Part shown: in pieces, positions 1 to 10,300 of the stretch
How positions within the stretch are numbered: position 1 is the first letter of the stretch
Layout: every line of letters begins with the position of its first letter
DNA from: Penicillium oxalicum
Lineage: Eukaryota > Ascomycota > Eurotiomycetes > Eurotiales > Aspergillaceae
Assembly (NCBI RefSeq): GCF_001723175.1
Contig: NC_064651.1
Span: forward strand, 3,286,001-3,350,000
DNA: 64,000 nucleotides
Reading direction: 5' to 3'
Program-made: the position numbers and the translations under genes
Notes under the pieces: generated by a model
Databases searched by the model: none
What the model was told of the DNA's origin: nothing
Seen by the model: only the letters and a program-made list of their open reading frames with translations

Positions 1-506
1 CGTCGCCGGGTTGACTGTGCTTATGGAAAGGGACCCTCTGGAAAATTCAGAGACGGTCAACGATCTTGTGGGTCGGACTTAAGCTGTGTCCGATTTGTAA
101 GACTGGTTGACTCATGAGAAGGACTGTAAATGATATGCATGTAGAGTATCGATTTTGACGAGAAAGAGTGGAGAGGACGTCTATAAAGGTCGTCGGCATG
201 CCCCGAGTAGTGCATTGGAAGAATCAGATCATCTCAACGAACTCGACTTGACTCGATTCAAAAGCTGGCTTCGACTCTTTGGCAGCAGCAGTAGCAGCAT
301 CTGTCTGAACAGTATTACACGATAGATCACTGTCAACCATCTGCAGTACTCTAGTACATCGTGCCACGCGGTAACGAGTTCGATTCCAGTCGCACTGCCA
401 GCCTTGTGAAACACCAGAAAAGAGTGCGACCCACCCAATAACCTCATCCCCGAGCCCACATCAAATCACGTGAGACGTCCATTTACCGCTTTGAGAAACA
501 CCCGCG
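1..506. other. Upstream region of the MFS transporter gene
   Basis: I see no protein or RNA gene here. The stretch ends immediately before the transporter start codon. It holds a perfect CACGTG box at 467-472, only about 35 nt before the ATG. Short open frames on both strands have no recognisable motif. Confidence 0.5.
467..472. promoter_or_regulatory. CACGTG E-box upstream of the transporter
   Basis: The palindrome CACGTG lies 35 nt before the start codon of the MFS gene. In fungi this hexamer is the core site for bHLH factors such as Cbf1/Pho4-type proteins. It may fall inside the 5' leader rather than the promoter. Assignment is from the motif only. Confidence 0.3.
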
Positions 507-2416
507 ATGGCATCCGTCATTCGAGATGCGCCCTTTGGCCAATTGGTGCGCTACTTGACCAACAACAAATACTTTCAGTATCCTGAGGAACGGCCTGATT
601 TTGAGCTCCCCGAGGCATGGCGCGAATTGATCAGTGGCGCCGATTCTATCAAGCCGGTGCGCGACCTGGAGAAGGCACCCGTCGCAGGCACGCCTGCATC
701 CTTGACCGATGAAGACGCAAGTGTCAGGGGACAAAGTCCCGATGCCGAGAGTGAGACCACGACGGCCACGGCCACAGAGGCGATTGCACGAGTGAATACC
801 AAGGAGACACTGGCCTACACGCAGTCCCGCTTGGAAGCGGACGAAGAGCATGAAATTCAGAAACTCCAGTCCATTCCTATCCAACCGAAGAAGACCAAAG
901 ATGGCACCATCCTTGTCGATTGGTACTATACCGATGATCAGGAGAATCCACACAACTGGTCGAATCGGAAGCGGGCTTTGCTCACCACCATCATCTGTCT
1001 GTATACCTTTGTGGTCTATACCACTTCGGCCATCTATACAGCCTCCGTGCCAGGAGTGATGGAGGACTTTGGCGTGAGTAACCTGCTGGCGACTCTGGGA
1101 CTGTCATTGTACGTCTTGGGCTATGGTATGGGTCCATTGGTCTTCTCGCCGCTGAGTGAAATCCCTCTTATCGGGCGGAATCCGGTCTATATCGTGACCA
1201 TGTTCCTGTTCGTGATCTTGTCCATCCCCACGGCCCTGGTCCACAATTTCGCAGGCTTGATAGTCCTTCGATTTCTGCAAGGATTCTTTGGTTCTCCGTG
1301 TCTCGCTTCGGGAGGCGCCTCGATCGGTGACATGTACAGTCTTCTGTCCCTTCCGTACGCCATGATGGCCTGGGTTTCCGCGGCATATTGTGGACGTAAG
1401 TACACTTCTCTCCCCACCCCTGCTGCTTGATGCACTCACTCCCGCTTCCCTTCCAAGAGAAAATGCGAAAACTGACACAAAATAACCCCTATATAGCCGC
1501 CTTGGGACCCCTTCTCAGTGGGTTTGCAGTCGCCGCCAAGAACTGGCGTTGGTCCCTCTACGAATCCATCTGGATGTCGGCTCCCGTCTTTATCTTGATG
1601 CTCGTCTTCCTGCCCGAGACCAGCAGTGCTACCATCCTCCTCCGTCGCGCCGCGCGTCTCCGCAAGATCTACAACACAGACCTCTTCATGTCCCAATCTG
1701 AGATTGACCAGCGCAACATGAAGGTCTCCGACATCGCCGTCGATGCCCTGCTCAAGCCGCTCCAGATCACCATCATGGACCCGGCCGTACTCTTTGTCCA
1801 GGTCTACACCGCCATCACCTACGGCATCTACTACTCCTTCTTCGAGGTCTTCCCCCTCGTCTACCCAGTCTACTATCACATGAACATGGGGCAAATCGGC
1901 CTCGTCTTCCTCTGTATCCTAGTCTCTTGTCTCATCGGCATCGCCGCCTATTCGGCCTACCTCTACTACTGGATGAACCCCCGTATCCACCGCTTCGGCT
2001 TCCCCGTCCAGGAAGCTCGTCTGATCCCCGCCTTGCCGGCCGCCCTGGGCCCCACGATCGGTCTGTTCATCTTTGCCTGGACGGCCCGGGCCTCGATCCA
2101 CTGGATCGTACCCACCATCGGTATCACCATCTACGGCGCCACCGTGTTCGTGGTGATGCAGTGCCTCTTCGTGTACATCCCCCTGAGTTATCCGCAGTAC
2201 GCGGCCAGTCTGTTCGCGGCGAATGACTTCTTCCGCAGCGCTTTGGCCTGTGGGAGTGTCTTGTTTGCTCATCCATTGTTTGGTAATCTCGGCGTCGCTC
2301 GCGGAACCAGTCTCTTGGGCGGGTTGAGTGTGATTGGAATTGTGGGTATCTGGCTGTTGTACGTGTACGGAGCACGTCTCCGGTCACTGAGCAAATTTGC
2401 TATTTCAGATGACTGA
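507..2416 (+). CDS. MFS drug:H+ antiporter (DHA1, Flr1/Caf5-like)
   Basis: Two exons, 507-1395 and 1497-2416, with an intron from GTAAGT to ATATAG; the join reads GGA-CCC-GCC and gives 602 residues. A cytosolic head of about 150 residues begins with the family motif IRDAPFGQLVRYLTNN and carries the DWYYTDDQENPHNWS motif just before the first membrane helix, as in fungal Flr1/bicyclomycin-resistance-type transporters. Twelve hydrophobic segments follow. A motif-A-like loop (SPLSEIPLIGRNPVYI) lies between helices 2 and 3, and RFLQGFFGSPCLASGGASIGD follows in the helix 4 region. The family exports drugs, toxins or polyamines across the plasma membrane in exchange for protons; the substrate cannot be read from sequence. 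No neighbouring biosynthetic genes suggest a dedicated metabolite. Confidence 0.93.
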
Positions 2417-3123
2417 GCGGTGGGAACGAGTCGAATGGAGAGATTGAAGAAGCAACATGTTGGCATTGATGGAGTTGACTTGCTTTTCCCTTTTGTTTTT
2501 TTCTTTTCTGTGTCTTTTCCCCCCATTTTTCGGCGTTGTAATGCAGATTATCTATAATACGCTCAGTCCTGGGGACTTGACCCTCGGTACTTTTTTATTA
2601 TCAAATACCTAATATTACCTATTCCAACTCTACAACTGAAAATGCTTGTGTAATATTCCACATAAAACCAAATAGACCTGGGTTCTAATGCTACCCACTT
2701 TATGCCCCTGAGGCAAATAGTCTCTAGCAAACCTTTAGACCGAAAGTATGAACAGCTAGTGCATTAGACCAATGATGAATTAGTCAATTCCTTTTTTTTG
2801 GTTCACATTGCTACAGTATTCAATCATTCAAAGAAGAGGACTTTCTTTTTCCCCCGGTCATTACCGCCCGATAGATTGACCAGGGCTCATGCATATGGGA
2901 TGAGATGGGCATGTGTTGGTCGGATCAAAAAGATGGAAGAAAAATAATTCAGAGGATCAGATAAGGATGCATTAACATATAGGATTAGGACCGTGTCATG
3001 TGATTGAAAAAATAGCGAGAAAGAGAGAAGGAGAGAGAGGAAGAGGAATCCTTGATCGTGCCTTGTGAATTATCGAGCCGATTCATATTACCAGAAGAAA
3101 AATCCCCGGGGTGTTTGGCATTT
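2417..3123. other. Convergent 3' intergenic region
   Basis: AT-rich 3' flanks of two convergent genes, the MFS transporter and the wall protein. T-rich tracts and several AATA-type sequences are consistent with 3' ends. No gene is supported. Confidence 0.5.
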
Positions 3124-4325
3124 TCAACACACAGTGATGAAGAGACCCAATCTGATCGAGAATTAGTCATGAGAGAAAGAGAAGGAAAAAAAATAGATGT
3201 AGACATGCACAGAGATAAAGGACTTACGGAGAAGGATTGTAATCCTGGAAGAATTCCAAATTGGTGCTTCCGGCGTTCTTCATCTCGTACGCAATACGCT
3301 GGCCAGCCGGGCAAGAGAAGGTAGAGACGACGTAGGAGTTGCCAGGAGAGACAGTGAGAGTGCCGAGATCCTTCGAGACGGAGGGGGCATTGCTGAACGT
3401 GGTGTGCAACGTGGCGGCACTAGACAGAGCAGCAAAGTCGATCTTGCCGTCGCCGCTAAAGGTGAAGGAGGACGTCTCGAGATCCGACTGCTTGGGGAAA
3501 AGGAAGATCAAGCTGCAGGTCTTACCAGAGTCGGCGGTGGGAATATCGAAGTTGAAGATGCTGGAAATGGTGTTGGTGATCTTGCCGTTGAACGAGGTGC
3601 CGTACTCGGTGTTGGGGGAAGCTGAGTTGATGGGGACGATCAAATGAGGGAACTCGAAGTTTCCAGGCGACAAGGAGGCAGGACAAGCGTTATTGCTGCC
3701 AGTGCCAGTGCCAGTGCCAGTGCCAGTGCCAGTGCCAGTGCCAGTGCCAGCGCCAGTGCCAGCGCCAGTTCCAGCGCCAGTTCCAGTGCCAGTTCCGCCA
3801 CCGCCTCCAGACGATGGAGCGCAGTTGTCGGCCTTCAGCTCAATAGACTTGCACTTGCTAAGGGCAGAGCTCAGCTGAGTGTAAATGTTCAAGCCACCGT
3901 TATCGCCCGTCTCGCAGGCAAAGAACTTGGTGGTGCCTCCAAACGTGAGGAAGCCCTGGGCATTGACCGAGAAGCCCGTAGTGGGAGTAGCACCAGTATC
4001 GCATTGAAGTTGAGTGGTGGGTGCTATATAAAAGCCATTAGCTCGTCCGATCCTCATATCAAATTCTCACCCAGATGATAACTGTTCACTCACGTGTGAG
4101 AATACATCCCCGTCCCTTCTCGTCAGTCAAACCGCCATTGGGACCAATGCAGAATGTGCCAGTGGGCAGACTGGTATCACCAATACGGTTTTGTCCGTCG
4201 CTCAACTGTCCAACGGGGCCCGAACCGCCGCCAGTAGCGGAGAGGTGGAAGCAGCAGCTTTCAGTGCGAGAAACCAAAGCCTGCGCGCTGGCAGCCAGGA
4301 CGGCAACGTTCAGGAAGCTTCGCAT
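3124..4325 (-). CDS. Secreted cell-wall protein, PIR1-like domain plus But2 C-terminal domain
   Basis: Three exons on the minus strand: 4325-4094, 4023-3228 and a 28-nt last exon 3151-3124, giving 351 residues. The phases close: exon 1 ends in ILT-C, and the last exon encodes LGLFITVC and a stop. The first 20 residues look like a signal peptide (MRSFLNVAVLAASAQA). Residues about 24-125 resemble the PIR1-like wall mannoprotein domain (CCFHLSATGG, GQLSDGQNRIGD, GRGCILTPPTTQLQCD, FFACETGDNG). Residues about 150-188 are a Gly/Thr/Ala linker encoded by tandem TGCCAG hexamers. Residues about 195-351 match the But2 C-terminal domain (NFEFPHLIVPINSASP, IFNFDIP, CSLIFLFP, FFQDYNPSP). Inferred role: structural or wall-associated protein; no GPI signal is seen. 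The enzymatic role, if any, is unknown. Confidence 0.88.
3690..3800. repeat. TGCCAG hexanucleotide tandem repeat (coding)
   Basis: About sixteen consecutive copies of the hexamer TGCCAG, the later ones with C or T variants (CGCCAG, TTCCAG), lie inside exon 2 of the wall protein. On the coding strand they encode a Gly-Thr/Gly-Ala dipeptide ladder. Because the unit is six bases, gain or loss of copies keeps the reading frame, so linker length can vary between strains. Confidence 0.9.
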
Positions 4326-7300
4326 CTTTGATGATTTATCGTGATGCTTTTTATCTTTCCAAAAAGATCACGAAAACGGTCGGAGAGAATAGGGTCAGAG
4401 TGGACGGATGATTCTCAAGCGGTGCAGATGTAGTCTGACAAGGGGGAGAATAACCCAAAATGTTGAGGGATAGCACAGCATCTTTATATCTTTTAACGGA
4501 GGACTGGATAGGACTGGACGATTCGCTTGTCAACCAGAACCTCTCAAGGTGAAAGATCATTGGTCTCATTGATGGTGCTTAGAGAAAACAGACACGTCAT
4601 GGAAAGCCATCATCCCACAGAATGATCGAATTTCCGCCCATCAATTTCACGAGGGTGACCGGGACAAGCGGCCAACGGAGTCGACTCGGGGTCAGAGAGC
4701 CTCCATCAACGTGTGCACTGTTCCTCTCTCAAGCGAGAGAGAAATACACACCGTAGCAGTCCAGCTTTCTCCGGTAGTACCGGCACATACCCTCCTGCTG
4801 TAGCCTGGAGGGTGGCGAGTCCATTGACCACGGCTCACAGCTTCAGCTACTATTGCTCGCCTTGTTTTCCTAGTGGTCACCAGTGACTGTCTGATTTGGA
4901 GAGCAGCCCTTCCTTCAGAGTGGAGACCATTGATTAAGTGAAAAGACACTTTGCATCCAATAGAAATATGCTTGACTTGGGATGCCTCCTTACAATTAGT
5001 GGGTGCATTGACTTCATGAGCAAGTCACCTACTGGGGAGCTCCACCATACCCCAGGGGAGACTGGCATGGACAAGGACAAACGAGTAGAAAATCATCTTG
5101 TCACCATGCAGTCAAAGCATATCCACTTTTGGATGACCTTGATTTGGTTTGAGCCAGGAAATAACCTCCACTCGCATAGATTCTCCCGTGGAGTCGTGGC
5201 TGAGGTCATTCCAATTATTGTTGGGGGTCTTGATCGGGTAATCGGAGGATTAACCGCAGAGCCAGCTAATATCTCCGCTAGGCGATTCCCATTCATCGCA
5301 TTGGTCTTCTCGTTGTTTTTTCTCCCTTCCTTTCGTTCATGGGTGTAGGATTTCTTGGGTACTTCCTGCCTCTGTTTCCTCTTCTTTGCTTTTTCATGCT
5401 GTAATCCAGCTGAGGAGGCACACATATCTTATCATCCAGGGTAGGCATCGGGCACCCAAGGCCTATGCATGAACTTTCCAGTAGACGACTTTGGACCTGG
5501 ACAAAACAGTTCAAAGTGGATCATGAATATCACTTTGAGGGATTTTTTTCGTCCAAGTTCTCCATGTCTTTCTTTTCTCAACTGAAACCGGTTAGGGGAC
5601 AAGAGCAAACAGCAACACACAAGCAATTGGGGATCGTCAGTGGAGTCTGCCCGTCCGGGAGTGATGAGTAGTTACACCCCATGATGAAGTCCAAAGGTAA
5701 TCAGTGGATCCCCTTCTCTCTAGTGGGTAACTGATTATGGATCATGGGGAAGAACATGGAGAATGTGCTGTATGGGTGGTGCTGCACGGGAGAGATGCAG
5801 TCAACTGGTACGAGCAACAACCAGGCCATTTCTATTTTTGTTCATTTCTGAGTGTGGCCCAGCAAAGAGGATAATCTGGTTAGGCAAAAGTAACCCTTCA
5901 GTGCCTTTTGTCCCGGGTCGCGTATTCGTTCACATTTGTTCGTAATGTGGTCGATGATTCTGAGGCAACCATGGGACAGTGCCGGAGAGCAAGTCCTCGG
6001 CGACGTCATTCATTCACGTTTAGGTATCATGTTGACACGCAAGTAGGTGCAGCTTTCAGTGCCCGCGCCTGCGTGTCAACAAAACAGCTCATGAACCAAG
6101 CAAGCCACAACTGCGGGGTGCGTTGATGATCGGATCTGCTCGCCGAGAACAACCTCTGCCTGGCTAAGTCCACTCTGCACCAACTGTGTGCGATCAAACT
6201 GAGACACGTTCTCCACTTCCTACCCGGGGGGTTCCTGTTTTAGACGAGTCGTTCATGGCAAGGTCAAGGATAGGACGGGAAACTCCTCCATAGAGGGAAT
6301 GATCATCACGATGGTTCTTTCAGGTCGCTACAAGCCAGCCATACTCGGAGGGGGAAAAGCAAAGAACGGCTGTCATCGAATGGCTCGGACTCCCGGCACA
6401 AAGCCATCGAGCGATTGCTGAGGTCATTCAGCGGTGCAGGGCTAGTCGTGGTAGAACAATGACCCCGGTTGCCCAGATCTCCAATGTCAATGAAAAACAA
6501 AGCCATATCCATGAGCCCAAATATGGTGCCGCGGGATTGATTTCGAAAGGGATACATCCGAGGCAGTCGCCATTGTCCTTCCCATCCAGAGAAAAAACGC
6601 CCTCGCGTGGAAACCACTACAATGGTAGGACATGTTGAGAGACTTCAAACCCGACCGAATGTTAGAGAAAGGGAGGGTAGAAGAATGGGCATTCCAAAAG
6701 GAGCGGACTGCACGTCTTGCAGGTCTCGAAAGCTCGATTTCAGATGCATCAAGCTGCCTGATCTGGGTGCCATCCTATTTGTGGATCGGGTGAGGCTTGG
6801 GTTTCTTTTTCGGCCGAACCCTTTCACCTCTGCACGTCTACAAGAAGTTCATAGAACCCCTCTGAGTTCGGTCTGTCTCGATCATCGTAACGCGAATCTG
6901 TCCCTTGGCGCAACTTAAATTTCCCAAGGACGCTTGAAGTGACTTGTAAAATGGAAGAGTGCTGAAGCTTCTCCGCTGTCAACCGCCCAGGCATCATCAT
7001 TTGAACTGGAATACCTTCACCAGGGAAATAATGGGTCTCGCAACCGGACGGTCTACCGACAGTTACTGGGATCAACGCAGTTCCAGAAAGCCGCAGTAAC
7101 CGGCGACTCCCATCGACCCTCTTCAGTAAGTGACATCCAGTTCGCATATCAAACCTGCATGTTGAAAAGAAAAAAGGCTTGACGGATACTTTGGGGACTT
7201 CTCGAGATCATGGAAGATATACGAGAAGATATGAGGCGGCAGTGGAGTCTATATCGGCAATTACCCTTGTATTCCGATTGGTTCCAAGGCCATCATCCCA

Positions 7301-7327
7301 AATCGAGACGCAGGCATCTGGAAGGAT
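4326..7327. other. 3 kb region without a supported gene
   Basis: The left part is the promoter of the wall-protein gene. The rest holds only scattered open frames of 60-136 codons. The largest is 4938-5348 (+). None has a family motif, a believable intron set or coding-like composition. A minus-strand frame at 6824-7147 was examined as a possible gene relic and not accepted. Confidence 0.5.
4483..4488 (-). promoter_or_regulatory. Possible TATA box of the wall-protein gene
   Basis: The minus strand reads GATATAAAGA here, about 160 nt upstream of the start codon of the secreted wall protein. Spacing fits a TATA element with a leader of roughly 100-130 nt. There is no transcript evidence. Confidence 0.35.
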
Positions 7328-9787
7328 TTAAGCACCTGGCAGAGGTGGATCCAGCACCAAGAGCGACGGGTGATCCGCTAGATTTTGCCAGAAGCCAGCC
7401 TCGAAATCCCACAGATCCTGGCTCAACAGAGCCGCCCAATCTTCGTTGGTATCATCGGTTCCGCTATACTGAGGATGACTAGCGTCTGAAGTGAACGAGT
7501 CCAAAAATCTCTGAATGGTGTGCGTGGCTTTGGACAGCAGTGCGTAATTAGGATCGCCAACCTTGACCAACGTTCCAATTTGAACCTCGGCAACGAACAC
7601 ACTCAGATCACGTAGAGACTTGGTTTGAGAGATTCCCGGTAAAGAGTGGGAGTGTTGTTTGAGCAATGCCAGCAGAATGATCCCCGCAGCTGGGAGACCA
7701 TAGTAGGCGACCTGGTAGATTGGAATCAGTTTCAATCTCCGAGAGTCCGGCAGCCTCGAGCATGACTCAAGCGAATCGAGGAGTCGGGAGCCAAAGATTC
7801 CGTACCTTCCAGATAAGACCCGTTCCCGAATTTGTCAGCTGATCTCGAAGGAGAATCAATTCCACCACCAGAGCAAGCATTTGTCCCGCTGTTTGCACGA
7901 TGTGATTATCAGGCTCGCTGGGGGTATTGAGCAGCAAGAGTCTCAGCAGGAAAAGAACATGGAGATGATTGAGTCGAACATGGGCAAGAAAGTCTCGACT
8001 GAATGAGCTTTGTGCGCATTGCTTGAGGCTCCCCTGGAGGCGGAATTGGGGCGGCAGAGACTCCCAGTGTTCCTCGGCTTTCTGCTGAATGAGACTGCAA
8101 CATGTTAGACTGCTATCCGTCGGTCTCGGACAGCGAAAGAACAGAAGTAGTGCGGGGGACATGGGAAACAAGAATCGAAGAAGAGAACAAAGTCAATGAA
8201 AGCAAATCTGTCCTCACCTTGCCCGCCTCACACAATCGACATCGTGTTTATCTTGCAAAAGTTCCCAAATCTCTTCTTTAAGAGAGGCACAAAGTGCAGA
8301 CCAACAAGTATCGGCCCTGTATCCAGTCTCCGCGGTCGGATTCCAGGTGAAACGGCCGCCGGAAGAGCGTAGGATGACTCCATCGGAAGGAATCTGAAAA
8401 TGACAAAACCGTTTCGTCATTCGCGGAGGACGTCCCAAGAAGATTGCGATGTTCTTGTCCGCAGAATAAATCCGCGCAAACGCCGTCTTGCGTAACTCGA
8501 TCAGGAAAAGTGGAATTTGGGGCTTAATCTCCAGATTCTCATGATAGCCGAGCGCAAAAGTCGAGGAGATTACATCTCCGAGCTTGCGCCACGTGCGATA
8601 GCCTTGAAAGAATCTTAGTCTATGACCGGGATGGGAGCAGATAAGATCCAGCCCATGATGGATTCTGGTCCAGACTCACTTTGATCTCCGTCCACATAAG
8701 AATGAAGGATGAAATTCTCATATTGCACGATCAGCTGGAGGTCATTGAGACAGTCCAGCGAGAGAGAAATCTCTAATGAAAAATCACAGAGCTTCGTCGC
8801 AAGTCGTCGCAAAGTAAACTGTCGCTCCTCCGAGTTGTACAGAAGCGGGAAGAAGGGAATATCGATCGTTGCTCGGCTCACGGCGGCAAAAAAGATTCCC
8901 ACTGTCTCCCATCGCGCTTGGTGATTGAGAAATTGCGCGGCAAAGCTCTCAAGATCCGACGAGGCATCAAACTGCAAGGGCTGGGCCGAGTTTTGCAACA
9001 GCCGCTGCGCAAACACAAAGTGCCAATTCTCGTCATGTGAAGTGAACAATTGAGTGACACTTTCGGCACACTGCGCGACAAACAGTTCTGCAAGAGCTAG
9101 ATTTGCACCCTTGGCCAGCCAAAACAGAACGAGATCTTTCATCGCATCGAGAGAATAAGTCGTCAATAAATGTCGGAGGACCTCTGCACCTTGCCACAAG
9201 AGGTGATTGTCGTCGATACCCTGGGAGCCCACATTGTCCGCGCCAGGCAGTTGACCACCACCAGTAGCTTGCTCGCCATCTGTCGACGGAGTGATATGTT
9301 TAAAGATAGCCGCATGGCTCGACGAGCCTAAGTACCCTGGGTTTGGATATAAATTGCGTCGGGCCTCAAAAGAGGGTGACGGGTCCGGCGATCGTACACT
9401 TTAGTCATAAAATAGGCTTCTCGATTAGAGTCCAGTCTTTGGTTGGTGTCTGTATCATATGGCACGCGATAGCATGTGGAGTGGGTTGGGATCATGTTCC
9501 AGAGGGGGTGCATTGGCAAATAGTGCCCTGAGACCGTGGATGGTGATACTGGAGTCCCTGGACACACCCTACAAGCGCCCTACCAGCGCCCTACGGGTTC
9601 TGGAGATCCACCAACTGAATGTAGCCACATACCTGGGTTTTTCAACCCGCCGCCGCTTGAATGGGGCCGTGCGGTAGATACACACGCCTCGAGTACGCTG
9701 ACAGCGCGAACATACCGGCTGTTGGTGGTCGCATGCCAACTTGGCTTTGCGACAGGCCTCGCACGCCGCAAGTCTAAGTGAGGACAT
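7328..9787 (-). CDS. Zn2Cys6 fungal transcription factor
   Basis: Five exons proposed: 9787-9633, 9398-8680, 8602-8218, 8094-7806 and 7711-7328; all phases close to give 643 residues. Cys 9, 12, 19, 26, 29 and 36 form the C6 binuclear zinc cluster (CEACRKAKLAC...CSRCQRTRGVC), followed by a basic KRRR patch. The middle-homology region contains YPNPGYLGSSSHAAIF, YRTWRKLGDVIS, ARIYSADKNIAIFLGRPPRM and EEHWESLPPQFR, typical of the fungal-specific regulator domain. The acceptor of intron 1 (GACTAAAG) lacks the usual pyrimidine before AG, so the 9399-9632 region is the least certain part. An open frame inside it, 9328-9567, might be an extra exon. The gene is divergent from pyruvate decarboxylase, 513 nt start to start; control of that gene is an inference from position only. 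Confidence 0.85.
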
Positions 9788-10078
9788 CAACGGCCCGACA
9801 CAGAAAATAATGATGGACCCTTACTGCGCAGCTCCGACCAAAAGACCTTTTTTGGGGAGGTTTCTCTCGGCTATCAGCGGGGACACGCGCAATTCTCGGT
9901 CCAGTCGGCGATGAGAAAAGCAAAGAAAAAAGGCGATCAGATTATGGCGATGCACAAGTGGGGGGGAGAGGCAGAACGAAGGTGGAGTCTTGGGGGGGCA
10001 GTTAGAAGAAAGTTGGAATGCGGAGTTCCAATCACGAGGAGTCAGGTGTACACGGATTAACTACTGGATGGAGGCGAC

Positions 10079-10084
10079 TATAAA
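10079..10084 (+). promoter_or_regulatory. TATA box of pyruvate decarboxylase gene
   Basis: TATAAA sits in the context GCGACTATAAAGAGATC about 217 nt before the ATG and is followed within 30 nt by a pyrimidine-rich tract where transcription could start. Confidence 0.55.
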
Positions 10085-10238
10085 GAGATCTCCATCACGA
10101 TTCTCTCCCTTGAAAGTCCCTAACATCCTATCATTGCCTCTTCTCTCCAACTTTCTCACCTTCTTGTCCTCATTTTCTGAATCCTTCGGATTGAATCAGA
10201 TCTAGCGCTCTAAACGCAGAGGATTCTTATCTTCCCCA

Positions 10239-10256
10239 CCCCCCCCCCCCCCCCCC
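10239..10256 (+). repeat. Poly-C run (18 nt) in the leader
   Basis: Eighteen uninterrupted C residues, 44 nt before the start codon of the pyruvate decarboxylase gene, inside its CT-rich 5' leader. The complementary strand is a G18 tract able to form a G-quadruplex. Its exact length may be affected by sequencing error. Confidence 0.85.
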
Positions 10257-10300
10257 ACCCACCAACCCTGAAGCATCCTCAAATCATATCACAACACACC

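Larger units (their letters stand above)
9788..10300. promoter_or_regulatory. Shared divergent promoter, Zn2Cys6 factor / pyruvate decarboxylase
   Basis: The 513 nt between two divergent start codons. Toward the decarboxylase there is a TATAAA at 10079-10084, then a long CT-rich leader (10104-10300) that contains an 18-nt C run at 10239-10256. This pyrimidine-rich layout is typical of highly expressed fungal glycolytic and fermentative genes. Binding sites for the neighbouring factor cannot be picked out by eye. Confidence 0.55.

Noticed and set aside
361..398. GAGTTCGATTCC resembling a tRNA T-arm
   Set aside because: The flanking bases do not form the 5-bp T stem and no acceptor or anticodon arm can be folded.
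6824..7147. Minus-strand frame with a GRPSG...FPGEGIPVQ stretch that resembles part of a cytochrome P450
   Set aside because: No haem-binding Cys motif, no ExxR and no neighbouring exons; resemblance is too weak.
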